Positions 8,460 to 14,379 of a stretch of 18,181 nt of DNA are shown piece after piece (position 1 is the first letter of the stretch; every line of letters starts with the position of its first letter). The stretch is from assembly GCA_938004315.1 (NCBI GenBank), contig CALKWG010000538.1:1-18181 (forward strand), in the 5' to 3' direction. Source of the DNA: an uncultured Spirochaetaceae bacterium. Its GTDB lineage: Bacteria > Spirochaetota > Spirochaetia > Treponematales > UBA12059. The notes under the pieces were generated by a model. The model was not told the DNA's origin. It saw only the letters and a program-made list of their open reading frames with translations, and ran no database searches. Position numbers and translations under genes: made by a program.

Positions 8460-8981
8460 TTAGCGTAGGACCGTCTTATTGAGCTCGGCGAAACCCTCGG
8501 CCAGGGTGTGCCCGAGCTTGGTCAGGAGCTCCTCCTCATCCTTAGGCGCCAGATCCTCGCGGGCCACGGCGATGGTGAAGAGTTGCGAGCTGCTCTTGAT
8601 CGGGCCCTTGTTGAAGCGGGCGATCTCGTCGACTTCAAGGTCGCCCGCGAGCTCAGATTCGTCCTCTACGGCGCTCGGGGGCACGTCGGTGCGTAGGCCT
8701 ATGGAGCTGTACTCGCAGCGGCGCACGCCGTCTATGACCGGGCCTATGGTGAGGATGCTGCCGGAGTAGGTCAGGGCCAACGCGCCGCGCGGCTCTAGGC
8801 GGCCGAAGAAGGCCAGCTCGGTAAGCCGATTCTCTTCGACGAGGCCTTCGAAGAGCTGGCGCTTCTCGATCCAGGCGGCAGCGAGGCGTTCGAGGCCATC
8901 GGCGTCGCCCAGGCCCGAGTCCTTGCCGATGAGCTTGAGATGCTCCTGGATTTCAGGGTTCAAGGTATCGAATGCGCTCAT
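8460..8981 (-). CDS. Unrecognised 173-residue protein, paralogue of the N-terminal domain of the divergent HU-fusion protein
   Basis: I do not recognise this family. The 173 residues align along their whole length with residues 1-175 of the divergent gene at 9117. Both open with LxPxIQ, then have an ERL-A-W-EK--LF helix and a shared core, YSGSxxTIGP followed by EYxSIxxRTDVP (here 72-101). Both end in a helix closing with GFxxLNK (163-169). Predicted order: two helices, a beta-rich middle, a C-terminal helix. There is no DNA-binding domain, TM segment or signal peptide, and the protein is acidic in the middle (AVEDESELAGDLEVDE). It starts the kinase/phosphatase operon under its own promoter (9001-9028), with a near-perfect TAGGAGG 5-7 bases before ATG. 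It may form heterodimers with, and thereby regulate, the HU-fusion protein (inference). Confidence 0.85.
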   Translation of the reverse strand: MSAFDTLNPEIQEHLKLIGKDSGLGDADGLERLAAAWIEKRQLFEGLVEENRLTELAFFGRLEPRGALALTYSGSILTIGPVIDGVRRCEYSSIGLRTDVPPSAVEDESELAGDLEVDEIARFNKGPIKSSSQLFTIAVAREDLAPKDEEELLTKLGHTLAEGFAELNKTVLR

Positions 8982-9000
8982 ATAGTCCTCCTAGGCGCAT

Positions 9001-9028
9001 AGTATATCTAATTCAAAAGAATAATCAA
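9001..9028 (-). promoter_or_regulatory. Sigma70-type promoter of the kinase/phosphatase/FHA/VWA operon
   Basis: On the minus strand, TTGATT (9028-9023) and TATACT (9006-9001) are separated by 16 bases. The predicted transcript starts about 13 bases before ATG 8981, leaving just room for the TAGGAGG ribosome binding site. The A/T-rich upstream stretch (9029-9067) could act as an UP element. It faces away from the divergent promoter at 9068-9096. Confidence 0.65.
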
Positions 9029-9067
9029 TGGAAAAATACAATAAAAAAGTAAAATGAATAAAAATAC

Positions 9068-9096
9068 TTGAAAGAATGTACCGCCCCTGCTACTAT
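9068..9096 (+). promoter_or_regulatory. Sigma70-type promoter of the HU-fusion gene
   Basis: TTGAAA (9068-9073), a 17-base spacer and TACTAT (9091-9096) match the sigma70 consensus well. The predicted start lies about 14 bases before ATG 9117, with TAGGAGG at 9105-9111. The A-rich stretch 9029-9067 lies immediately upstream of the -35, suitable for an UP element or for HU-like binding. Confidence 0.7.
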
Positions 9097-9116
9097 TACT
9101 ATAGTAGGAGGACGCT

Positions 9117-10007
9117 ATGGCCACCAGTTCATACGCCCATTTGCCGCCGCCGATTCAAGCTCAGGTGCGGGTTATACTCGATGAAACGGGGCTTTCGGAC
9201 GACGAAGGCGCTCGCGAGCGCCTGTCGGCCCTGTGGCTGGAGAAATTCAAGCTCTTTAACGCGCAGTGCGACGCCCTGGGTATGCTCGATTGCGCAGGCA
9301 TGGCCAAGGACGACCCGCGCGCGGCCATACTCTTAAGCTACTCGGGCTCCCTGGTCACCATCGGCCCCAAGCGCGGTAAGGAGCGCTGGTTGGAGTACGC
9401 GTCTATCAAGATGAGGACCGACGTGCCCGAGCTCCTGCGGAGCGACCGCGTCAATCTGGCGGCCGACGCCGCCGTCGACTCGGTGGCGACCTTCGAAGGC
9501 TCCCAGCTCAAGCGCTCATCGTCCTTATACCGCATACGCCTCTGTCCCGAGGGACTATCGCCCGACGAGCAGGAGCGCCGCGTACGCGAGGCGACCGTCT
9601 ACCTGACCAACGGCTTTATAAAGCTCAATAAGAGCCTCTCTCTCGAAGGCGCCGACGACGTGGAGCAGTTCACGGCCAAGGCCATCGTCAACTACGTGGC
9701 CAAGAAGAACGGCGTTACGCAGGTTCAGGCCCGCGCCATCATCGATGATTTCTTATCGATGGTCGAGACGGGCCTGCTCCTAGGCGAGCGCGTATCCGTA
9801 GGGAAGCTGGGGAGCGCCAGCCTGCGTTATCAGGCCGCCCGCAAGGCCCGGCTCGTGCGCAGCCCCAAGACCGGCGAAGAAATCCTCGTGCCGGCCAAGC
9901 CCGCCGCCATGGCGCCCAAGTTCAGCTTCTCCCAGGCGCTCAAGGAGAAATGCTCGAGCCTAGACCCGAGCCACGTCGGGCAGCTCGACGAGGACGAAGA
10001 AGACTAG
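9117..10007 (+). CDS. HU/IHF DNA-binding domain fused to an uncharacterised N-terminal domain
   Basis: A 296-residue fusion. Residues 1-175 are the same unrecognised domain as the divergent 173-residue protein (core YSGSxxTIGP at 75-84, EYASIKMRTDVP at 93-104, GFIKLNK at 166-172). Residues 185-280 are a complete HU/IHF domain: the helical dimerisation half (AKAIVNYVAKKNGV, then ARAIIDDFLSMVETGLLLGE), the VGKLGSASLRY turn, and the DNA-binding arm with ARKARLVRSPKTGEEILVPAK. The intercalating Pro of the usual RNPxTG motif is kept (RSPKTG). The tail is very acidic (DEDEED). Normal HU proteins are about 90 residues, so this is three times the usual length. A strong promoter (9068-9096) and TAGGAGG precede it. 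It is probably a nucleoid-associated or promoter-specific protein that dimerises through HU and receives a signal through the N-domain (inference). Confidence 0.9.
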   Translation: MATSSYAHLPPPIQAQVRVILDETGLSDDEGARERLSALWLEKFKLFNAQCDALGMLDCAGMAKDDPRAAILLSYSGSLVTIGPKRGKERWLEYASIKMRTDVPELLRSDRVNLAADAAVDSVATFEGSQLKRSSSLYRIRLCPEGLSPDEQERRVREATVYLTNGFIKLNKSLSLEGADDVEQFTAKAIVNYVAKKNGVTQVQARAIIDDFLSMVETGLLLGERVSVGKLGSASLRYQAARKARLVRSPKTGEEILVPAKPAAMAPKFSFSQALKEKCSSLDPSHVGQLDEDEED

Positions 10008-10026
10008 GCGTATCCCCTCGCCCTAC

Positions 10027-10050
10027 GCCCGGCCGGCGCATCGGCCGGGC
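10027..10050 (+). terminator. GC-rich hairpin after the HU-fusion gene
   Basis: GCCCGGCCG (10027-10035) pairs perfectly with CGGCCGGGC (10042-10050) across a 6-base loop, 20 bases after the stop. No U-run follows, only CCCCCTATACC, so intrinsic termination would be of the weak high-GC type; it may instead protect the 3' end. Confidence 0.5.
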
Positions 10051-10182
10051 CCCCTATACCTTCGCAGTGTTTTCAACTATATTCATGTGGACGAGATGAT
10101 ACGCGGGCCGGCGCGACCGGTTACGCACCAGCGCGGCCGTTTCTAGTAACGAGCTCATCTTTAATCCCGTCCAAGGACATGC

Positions 10183-11715
10183 ATGCATCTACCCGAATTC
10201 GAGGCGCTCGGCCTCGCCCCGGCCTGTCTAGAGGCCCTGGCTCACGAGGGCTACCTAAAGCCTACCCCCATTCAGGCGGCGACCATCCCGCCGCTCCTAG
10301 CCGGCAGGGACATCCTGGGCTGCGCCCAGACCGGTACCGGCAAGACCGCCGCCTTCGCCCTGCCCACCATCCAGTACTTCTTAAAGAACCCCGCCAAGAA
10401 AGAGCGCAAATGCGCCCGGGCCCTCGTCGTGGCGCCGACCCGCGAGCTAGCCATACAGATCGACGCGAGCTTCGCCGCGTACGGCCGCCATGCCGGCCTT
10501 AAGCGCGCCTGCGTCTACGGCGGCGTAGGCAAGCAGCCCCAGATCAAGTCGCTCGAGCGCGGCGTCGACGTGCTCGTCGCCACCCCGGGCCGGCTCCTGG
10601 ACCTGCACGGCGAGGGCTACGTAGACCTGTCGGCGGTCGAGATCGCCGTCCTGGACGAGGCCGACCGCATGCTGGACATGGGCTTCATACACGACGTGAA
10701 GCGCATTATGAAGCTCCTGCCGACCAAGCGCCAAACCCTGCTCTTCTCGGCCACCATGCCCGACGAGATCATGGGCCTGGCCAACAGCTTCCTCCGCGAC
10801 CCCGCGCGCGTGTCCATCGACCCCGAGCAGCCGGCGGTGGAGCGCATCAAGCAGACCCTGTACTACGCCGAGAAGGGCGCCAAGCGCGAGCTGCTCGCGT
10901 ATCTAATCAAGCAATTAGACGTACGCCGCGCCGTGGTCTTCTCTAAGACCAAGCACGGCGCCGACCGCATCGCCAAGTTCCTGCATCAGTCGGGCATCGA
11001 GGCGGGCGTCATCCATGCCAACAAGGGGCAGGGCAACCGCACCAAGACCATGGACGCCTTCCGCTCCGGCGAGACGCGCATCCTGGTGGCCACCGACATA
11101 GCCGCCCGCGGCATCGACGTGGACGACATCAGCCACGTGTTCAACTTCGACCAGCCGACCGAGCCCGAGACCTACGTGCACCGCATCGGCCGTACGGCCC
11201 GCGCCGGCGCCGACGGGACGGCCGTCTCCTTCTGCGATACGGAGGAGAAGAAGTACCTGCGGCAGGTGGAGCGCCTGCTCGGGAAGCCCATCGAGGTGGT
11301 GCGCGACCACCCCTTCTCCAAGGCCGGCTCCTACGAGCCGGAGGTCGAGGAGCCCAGGCCGCCGAGGCAGCCGCGGGGCCGACCCCAGGGGCGAAGCGGC
11401 GGCGGCCAGGCTCGCGGCGAGCGCCCGGAGCGCCGGAACGGCCAGCAGCCCAAGCCCGCCGCGGGAGGCCGCGGCGATAGCCGCCGTAGCGATCGGCAGC
11501 GGGGTTCCCGCTCGGAGGGATCGCGCCGCAAGCCCGAGCCTGGCGTCGACGAGCGCAGCCCGGAGCGTAGCCCCGAGGGCGGGCGCGAGCGCTCAAGGCG
11601 CCCGTCCGCCAAACCATCCGCTGCGAGGCCCCCGGCGTTCAGCTCGGGAGCGCCCCGCAAGGACGTCCGCAACGCCATAGACGAGATCACCGGGCGGATA
11701 AGCCGCCGCGGCTAG
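10183..11715 (+). CDS. DEAD-box ATP-dependent RNA helicase, RhlE-like, with long basic tail
   Basis: A 510-residue RNA helicase that unwinds RNA duplexes with ATP, usually in RNA decay, ribosome assembly or cold adaptation. The helicase core (1-375) shows the Q motif region (GYLKPTPIQ, 23-31), motif I AQTGTGKT (48-55), Ia PTRELA (85-90), TPGRLLD (134-140), DEAD (158-161), SAT (189-191), ATDIAARGID (303-312) and HRIGRTARAG (333-342). Residues 385-490 are a disordered Arg/Gly/Pro/Ser-rich tail suited to RNA binding. A short ordered-looking end follows (VRNAIDEITGRIS). I used ATG 10183, since AAGGA at 10173-10177 serves it; the ATG 4 bases earlier is in another frame. The 175-bp leader shows no convincing promoter. 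RhlE is the nearest subgroup by motif order and tail type; rhlB or csdA-like cannot be excluded. Confidence 0.93.
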   Translation: MHLPEFEALGLAPACLEALAHEGYLKPTPIQAATIPPLLAGRDILGCAQTGTGKTAAFALPTIQYFLKNPAKKERKCARALVVAPTRELAIQIDASFAAYGRHAGLKRACVYGGVGKQPQIKSLERGVDVLVATPGRLLDLHGEGYVDLSAVEIAVLDEADRMLDMGFIHDVKRIMKLLPTKRQTLLFSATMPDEIMGLANSFLRDPARVSIDPEQPAVERIKQTLYYAEKGAKRELLAYLIKQLDVRRAVVFSKTKHGADRIAKFLHQSGIEAGVIHANKGQGNRTKTMDAFRSGETRILVATDIAARGIDVDDISHVFNFDQPTEPETYVHRIGRTARAGADGTAVSFCDTEEKKYLRQVERLLGKPIEVVRDHPFSKAGSYEPEVEEPRPPRQPRGRPQGRSGGGQARGERPERRNGQQPKPAAGGRGDSRRSDRQRGSRSEGSRRKPEPGVDERSPERSPEGGRERSRRPSAKPSAARPPAFSSGAPRKDVRNAIDEITGRISRRG

Positions 11716-11752
11716 CCGGTCAAACGAGGCGCCTTCCGGGGCGCCGCCGGCT
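11714..11752 (+). terminator. Nested hairpin at the end of the helicase gene
   Basis: An outer stem AGCCGG/CCGGCT (11714-11719 with 11747-11752) encloses an inner stem GGCGCC/GGCGCC (11728-11733 with 11740-11745). It is followed by TAAAT. The stem begins inside the helicase stop codon. A likely terminator for the helicase message, though the U-tract is poor. Confidence 0.4.
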
Positions 11753-11757
11753 TAAAT

Positions 11758-11787
11758 ACGAAGGGCGCCCAGCGGGGCGCCCTTCGT
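11758..11787 (-). terminator. Strong 13-bp hairpin between convergent helicase and tRNA-Leu genes
   Basis: ACGAAGGGCGCCC (11758-11770) pairs perfectly with GGGCGCCCTTCGT (11775-11787) around an AGCG loop. Read on the minus strand it lies just past the 3' end of tRNA-Leu and is followed by ATTTAAG, a modest T-tract. On the plus strand it backs up helicase termination, so it probably works in both directions. Confidence 0.7.
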
Positions 11788-11800
11788 CGTCTAGTATCAT

Positions 11801-11882
11801 GCCGGGGACGAGACTTGAACTCGCACGCCCTTACGGACAAGGGATTTTAAGTCCCTGGTGTCTACCGTTCCACCACCCCGGC
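11801..11882 (-). tRNA. tRNA-Leu (anticodon UAA)
   Basis: An 82-nt class II tRNA. The acceptor stem is GCCGGGG with CCCCGGC (7 bp). The anticodon arm AGGGA-CTTAAAA-TCCCT displays anticodon TAA, which reads Leu codons UUA and UUG. A long variable arm (TCCGTAAGGGCGT region) and a T arm GCGAG-TTCAAGT-CTCGT complete the fold. CCA is not encoded, so it must be added by a nucleotidyltransferase. It has its own promoter (11891-11920) and a strong downstream hairpin, so it is a single-gene unit. Confidence 0.95.
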
Positions 11883-11890
11883 CCGTGCGC

Positions 11891-11920
11891 ATCATAGCCG
11901 CCTCCCCGGGAGGCAGTCAA
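11891..11920 (-). promoter_or_regulatory. Promoter of tRNA-Leu(UAA)
   Basis: On the minus strand, TTGACT (11920-11915), an 18-base spacer and TATGAT (11896-11891) place the start about 1-3 bases before the tRNA 5' end. The spacer carries a perfect palindrome, GCCTCCC-C-GGGAGGC (11900-11914). Its -35 lies 11 bases from the -35 of the divergent response-regulator promoter. Confidence 0.7.
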
Positions 11921-11930
11921 GCCGAAGGGC

Positions 11931-11959
11931 TTGCCGAGCCTCCGCGGCGAGGCTATAGT
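11931..11959 (+). promoter_or_regulatory. Promoter of the response-regulator gene, giving a leaderless message
   Basis: TTGCCG (11931-11936), a 17-base spacer and TATAGT (11954-11959). With the usual 6-7 base gap, transcription would begin at or next to the ATG at 11966, so the mRNA would be leaderless. No Shine-Dalgarno sequence lies at normal spacing, in contrast with most genes here. Confidence 0.6.
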
Positions 11960-11965
11960 ACCCGC

Positions 11966-12355
11966 ATGGCCGATTCGAACTCCTTGAAGGTCCTCGTCAT
12001 CGACGACGAATGGAGCATCCGCGAAGTCACCTCCCTCATGCTCGGCAAGGCCGGGTATACGGTAGCCACGGCCGCCGGCGGCGACGAAGGCTTGGCCCTG
12101 CTCGATACCTTCGAAGCCGACCTGGTCATCATCGACGTCGTGCTGCCGGGAAAGAACGGCTTGGAGCTGGCCCTCGAGGTTAACCAAAGGAAGCCGGGCG
12201 TCCCCATCATCCTGATGTCCGGCCGCATCTCGACCGACGCCGATTCGATACAGAATTTCACCGGCCACTTCGGCATAGCCTGCTCCCTGCCCAAGCCTTT
12301 TACCAACGACCAGCTCCTCCTCGCTGTCAAGAAGGCCCTGGCTCGGAGCTGTTGA
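11966..12355 (+). CDS. Stand-alone response regulator receiver (CheY/Spo0F-like)
   Basis: A 129-residue single receiver domain without an output domain. The acidic pair Asp13-Asp14 (VIDDE), phospho-acceptor Asp57 (LVIIDVVLPGKNG), Ser85 (ILMSGR) and Lys110 (LPKPF) are all in place, so it should be phosphorylated by a histidine kinase encoded elsewhere. The frame is open further upstream, but an earlier start would lie inside the antisense tRNA gene and before the promoter, so ATG 11966 is preferred. It acts in the cytoplasm by binding a partner protein or in a phosphorelay. Within the receiver, the stretch ISTDADSIQNFTGHFGIA (about 88-105) replaces the usual alpha4 region and may set partner choice. 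The acetate kinase gene follows 167 bp later under its own promoter. The partner kinase is unknown. Confidence 0.9.
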   Translation: MADSNSLKVLVIDDEWSIREVTSLMLGKAGYTVATAAGGDEGLALLDTFEADLVIIDVVLPGKNGLELALEVNQRKPGVPIILMSGRISTDADSIQNFTGHFGIACSLPKPFTNDQLLLAVKKALARSC

Positions 12356-12387
12356 AGCGGCCGGGCCAGCCCTGGCGCGCGTCCGGC

Positions 12388-12408
12388 GCTTCTCACTTTT
12401 TTGAGAGC
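12388..12408 (+). terminator. Possible weak terminator after the response regulator
   Basis: TCTCA (12391-12395) pairs with TGAGA (12402-12406), extended by GC/GC across a one-base bulge. A pyrimidine-rich TATCTTTCTAT follows. The stem is short and AT-containing, so the call is tentative. Confidence 0.3.
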
Positions 12409-12461
12409 TATCTTTCTATAGCAATTCATCGCTTAGCCTGTTCTTCGGCTTCTTTAATTCC

Positions 12462-12490
12462 TTGCTAGAACGCGAATCATGACGTATCAT
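12462..12490 (+). promoter_or_regulatory. Sigma70-type promoter of acetate kinase
   Basis: TTGCTA (12462-12467), a 17-base spacer and TATCAT (12485-12490) lie in a locally AT-richer stretch. The message would start near 12497, giving a leader of about 26 bases with GGAAGG at 12510-12515 before ATG 12523. Confidence 0.6.
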
Positions 12491-12522
12491 GGGATTACCA
12501 TAGCCATACGGAAGGTGTCCCC

Positions 12523-13773
12523 ATGCATGCCATAGAACAGCGCGTCCTGGTCCTGAATAGCGGTAGCTCGTCCCTCAAGTACGAGGTCTTCCTCATGCCC
12601 CGCCGGGTGAGCCTGGGTAAGGGCGGCGTCGAACGCATCGGCGAGCCCATGGGAAGCCTGAGCCAGAGCTCGCCCAAGGGCGAGCTGCGCTACGAGGCGG
12701 CCTTCGCCGACCACGCCTCGGCGATGGCGGCCGTCGTCAAGGCGCTGACCGATCCCGAGCGCGGCATCATAGCCGGCATGGAGGAGATCGGGGCCATAGG
12801 GCATCGCGTGGTGCACGGCGGCGAGCGCTTCGCCAAGTCCGTCGTCATAGACGACGAGGTCGTCAAGGCCATCGAGGATACGATAGAGCTCGCCCCGCTC
12901 CATAACCCCGCCAACCTGACCGGCATCAAGGAGGCCGAGCGCCTCTTCCCCGGCGTGCCGCAGGTCGCGGTCTTCGACACGGCCTTCCACCAGACCATGC
13001 CTCGCACGGCCTATCTCTACGGCCTACCGCGGGAGCTCTATGAGAAGCACCGCATACGCCGCTACGGCTTCCACGGAACGAGCCACCGTTACGTCGCCGG
13101 ACGCGCCCTGGAGGTGCTGGGCCGCAAGCCGGAGAACACCAACCTGATCACCTGCCACCTGGGTAACGGCGCGTCCATTACGGCGATAGCCGCCGGCCGC
13201 TCGGTCGATACCTCCATGGGCTTCACCCCGCTCGAGGGCCTCATGATGGGCACCCGCTCGGGCGACTTCGACCCGGCCATCATCGGTTACCTCTACGACC
13301 GCGGCTACGCCATGAAGGACATCATGGGGATGCTCAACAAGAAGAGCGGGCTCCTGGGGCTCTCGGGGTTGTCCAACGACCTCCGCGACCTGGAGGGAGC
13401 GGCCGAGCAGGGCAACAAGGCCGCCGCCGAGGCGCTCGAGGTCTACGCCCACCGCGTGCGCAAGTACATCGGCGCCTACATGGCCAACCTGGTCAAGGTG
13501 GACGCCATCGTGTTCACCGGCGGCGTCGGACAGCACGGCCACCGCATGCGCGAGCGCATCTGCCACCGCCTGGAGAACATCGGCATCTTCATGGACTACG
13601 AGCACAACTGCGCCAACTGCAGCGACGAGGGCATCGTGTCGCACCCGTACTCGCCGGTGACCATCGTCGTGATCCCGACGAACGAGGAGCTGCAGATAGC
13701 CATGGACGCCTTCGAGCTCCTCTTCCCCGGGCATCAGGCGCCCAGGCGACGCAAATCCGATATAAATATTTAA
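12523..13773 (+). CDS. ackA: Acetate kinase
   Basis: Acetate kinase makes ATP and acetate from acetyl phosphate and ADP, or the reverse, in the cytoplasm. The 416 residues have the usual length plus a short basic C-terminal tail (APRRRKSDINI). Family motifs are visible: VLNSGSSSLKYE (9-21), GHRVVHGG (about 89-96), PLHNP (about 125-129), VFDTAFHQTMP (about 149-159) with the catalytic Asp, RRYGFHGTSH (about 180-189), HLGNGAS, MGTRSGDFDP with the catalytic Arg, and PTNEEL with the metal-binding Glu. One oddity is FTGGVGQHG, where the family normally has FTGGIGEN(S/A); both the Glu and Asn are replaced. The gene has its own promoter. No phosphotransacetylase gene lies nearby. It could be a propionate/butyrate-type relative, but acetate kinase fits best. 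Confidence 0.94.
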   Translation: MHAIEQRVLVLNSGSSSLKYEVFLMPRRVSLGKGGVERIGEPMGSLSQSSPKGELRYEAAFADHASAMAAVVKALTDPERGIIAGMEEIGAIGHRVVHGGERFAKSVVIDDEVVKAIEDTIELAPLHNPANLTGIKEAERLFPGVPQVAVFDTAFHQTMPRTAYLYGLPRELYEKHRIRRYGFHGTSHRYVAGRALEVLGRKPENTNLITCHLGNGASITAIAAGRSVDTSMGFTPLEGLMMGTRSGDFDPAIIGYLYDRGYAMKDIMGMLNKKSGLLGLSGLSNDLRDLEGAAEQGNKAAAEALEVYAHRVRKYIGAYMANLVKVDAIVFTGGVGQHGHRMRERICHRLENIGIFMDYEHNCANCSDEGIVSHPYSPVTIVVIPTNEELQIAMDAFELLFPGHQAPRRRKSDINI

Positions 13774-13775
13774 CG

Positions 13776-14378
13776 GTGATAGGCTCGCTTACTAAAGGCC
13801 GCGCCGCCCGGCTCGTCCCGGCTTCGGCTTTCTATCCGGGGCTCGTAATCGACCTCCGCTACGCGGGGCCGCGGAACTTCTTCGGCCGCGCGCTCTACGA
13901 TAGGGCGGAGGCCTGGCTCCTCGAGGGGGCGGCGCGTAAGCTCGCGGCGGCAGCCGCCGCGGCGAGGCGGGGCGGCTATGCGCTAGCCGTCCTAGACGCG
14001 TATAGGCCGCTCCGCGTCCAGGCGGCCATGTGGGAGATACTCCCCGACGGGGATTTCGTAGCGCCGCCCGAGCGCGGCTCGTCCCATAACCGCGGCGCGG
14101 CCGTCGACGTCACCCTGCTCATGCCCGACGGCTCGCCGGTTCCCATGCCGAGCGAGTTCGACGAGTTTTCAGAGCGCGCTTCCCATGCCTACCAAGGCGG
14201 TCCGCCGGAGGCCTTGGCGGCGCGTCGTTTCTTGCGAGCCTGTATGGAGGGCGCGGGCTTCTCGGCCTACGAAGCCGAGTGGTGGCATTACGTCGATCCG
14301 GAGGGGCGCGGGCGGCCGCTCCTGGACCTGGATTTCGATGAGTTGGCCGAGCCGGCAGAAGGCGCGGAAGGGGCGTAG
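13776..14378 (+). CDS. D-alanyl-D-alanine dipeptidase (VanX/DdpX family, M15)
   Basis: A 200-residue zinc dipeptidase that cleaves D-Ala-D-Ala. Family residues are present: NFFGRALYDR near the start, Arg77 in DAYRP, the zinc ligands His104 and Asp111 in GSSHNRGAAVDVTLL, the general base Glu168 and zinc ligand His171 in EAEWWHY. No signal peptide is present, so it is cytoplasmic. That points to peptidoglycan D-Ala-D-Ala recycling or use as food rather than vancomycin resistance; no vanH, vanA or vanRS genes are here. The start is GTG 13776, 2 bases after the acetate kinase stop, with no good ribosome binding site but no better in-frame start. Only 1 base separates its stop from the next gene, a putative peptidase. 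Function is secure at family level. Confidence 0.9.
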   Translation: MIGSLTKGRAARLVPASAFYPGLVIDLRYAGPRNFFGRALYDRAEAWLLEGAARKLAAAAAAARRGGYALAVLDAYRPLRVQAAMWEILPDGDFVAPPERGSSHNRGAAVDVTLLMPDGSPVPMPSEFDEFSERASHAYQGGPPEALAARRFLRACMEGAGFSAYEAEWWHYVDPEGRGRPLLDLDFDELAEPAEGAEGA

Positions 14379-14379
14379 C

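Noticed and set aside
3208..8981. Part of a type VI secretion locus, because FHA, kinase and phosphatase genes occur together
   Set aside because: No T6SS structural gene (TssB/C, Hcp, ClpV, TssM) is present in the window.
11858..11965. Upstream extension of the response-regulator frame
   Set aside because: It would start inside the antisense tRNA-Leu gene and before the promoter, and the extra residues do not resemble a receiver domain.
13024..13734. Long open frame (236 codons) antisense to acetate kinase
   Set aside because: It lies wholly opposite a clear acetate kinase gene, has a low-complexity Val/His/Asp-rich product, and such frames are common opposite GC-rich genes.
13776..14378. 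VanX-type vancomycin resistance determinant
   Set aside because: No vanH, vanA/B or vanRS homologues are nearby; a housekeeping dipeptidase is more likely.
14185..14379. Upstream extension of the C39-like peptidase frame
   Set aside because: It lies inside the dipeptidase gene in another frame, and the ATG at 14380 has a good ribosome binding site.
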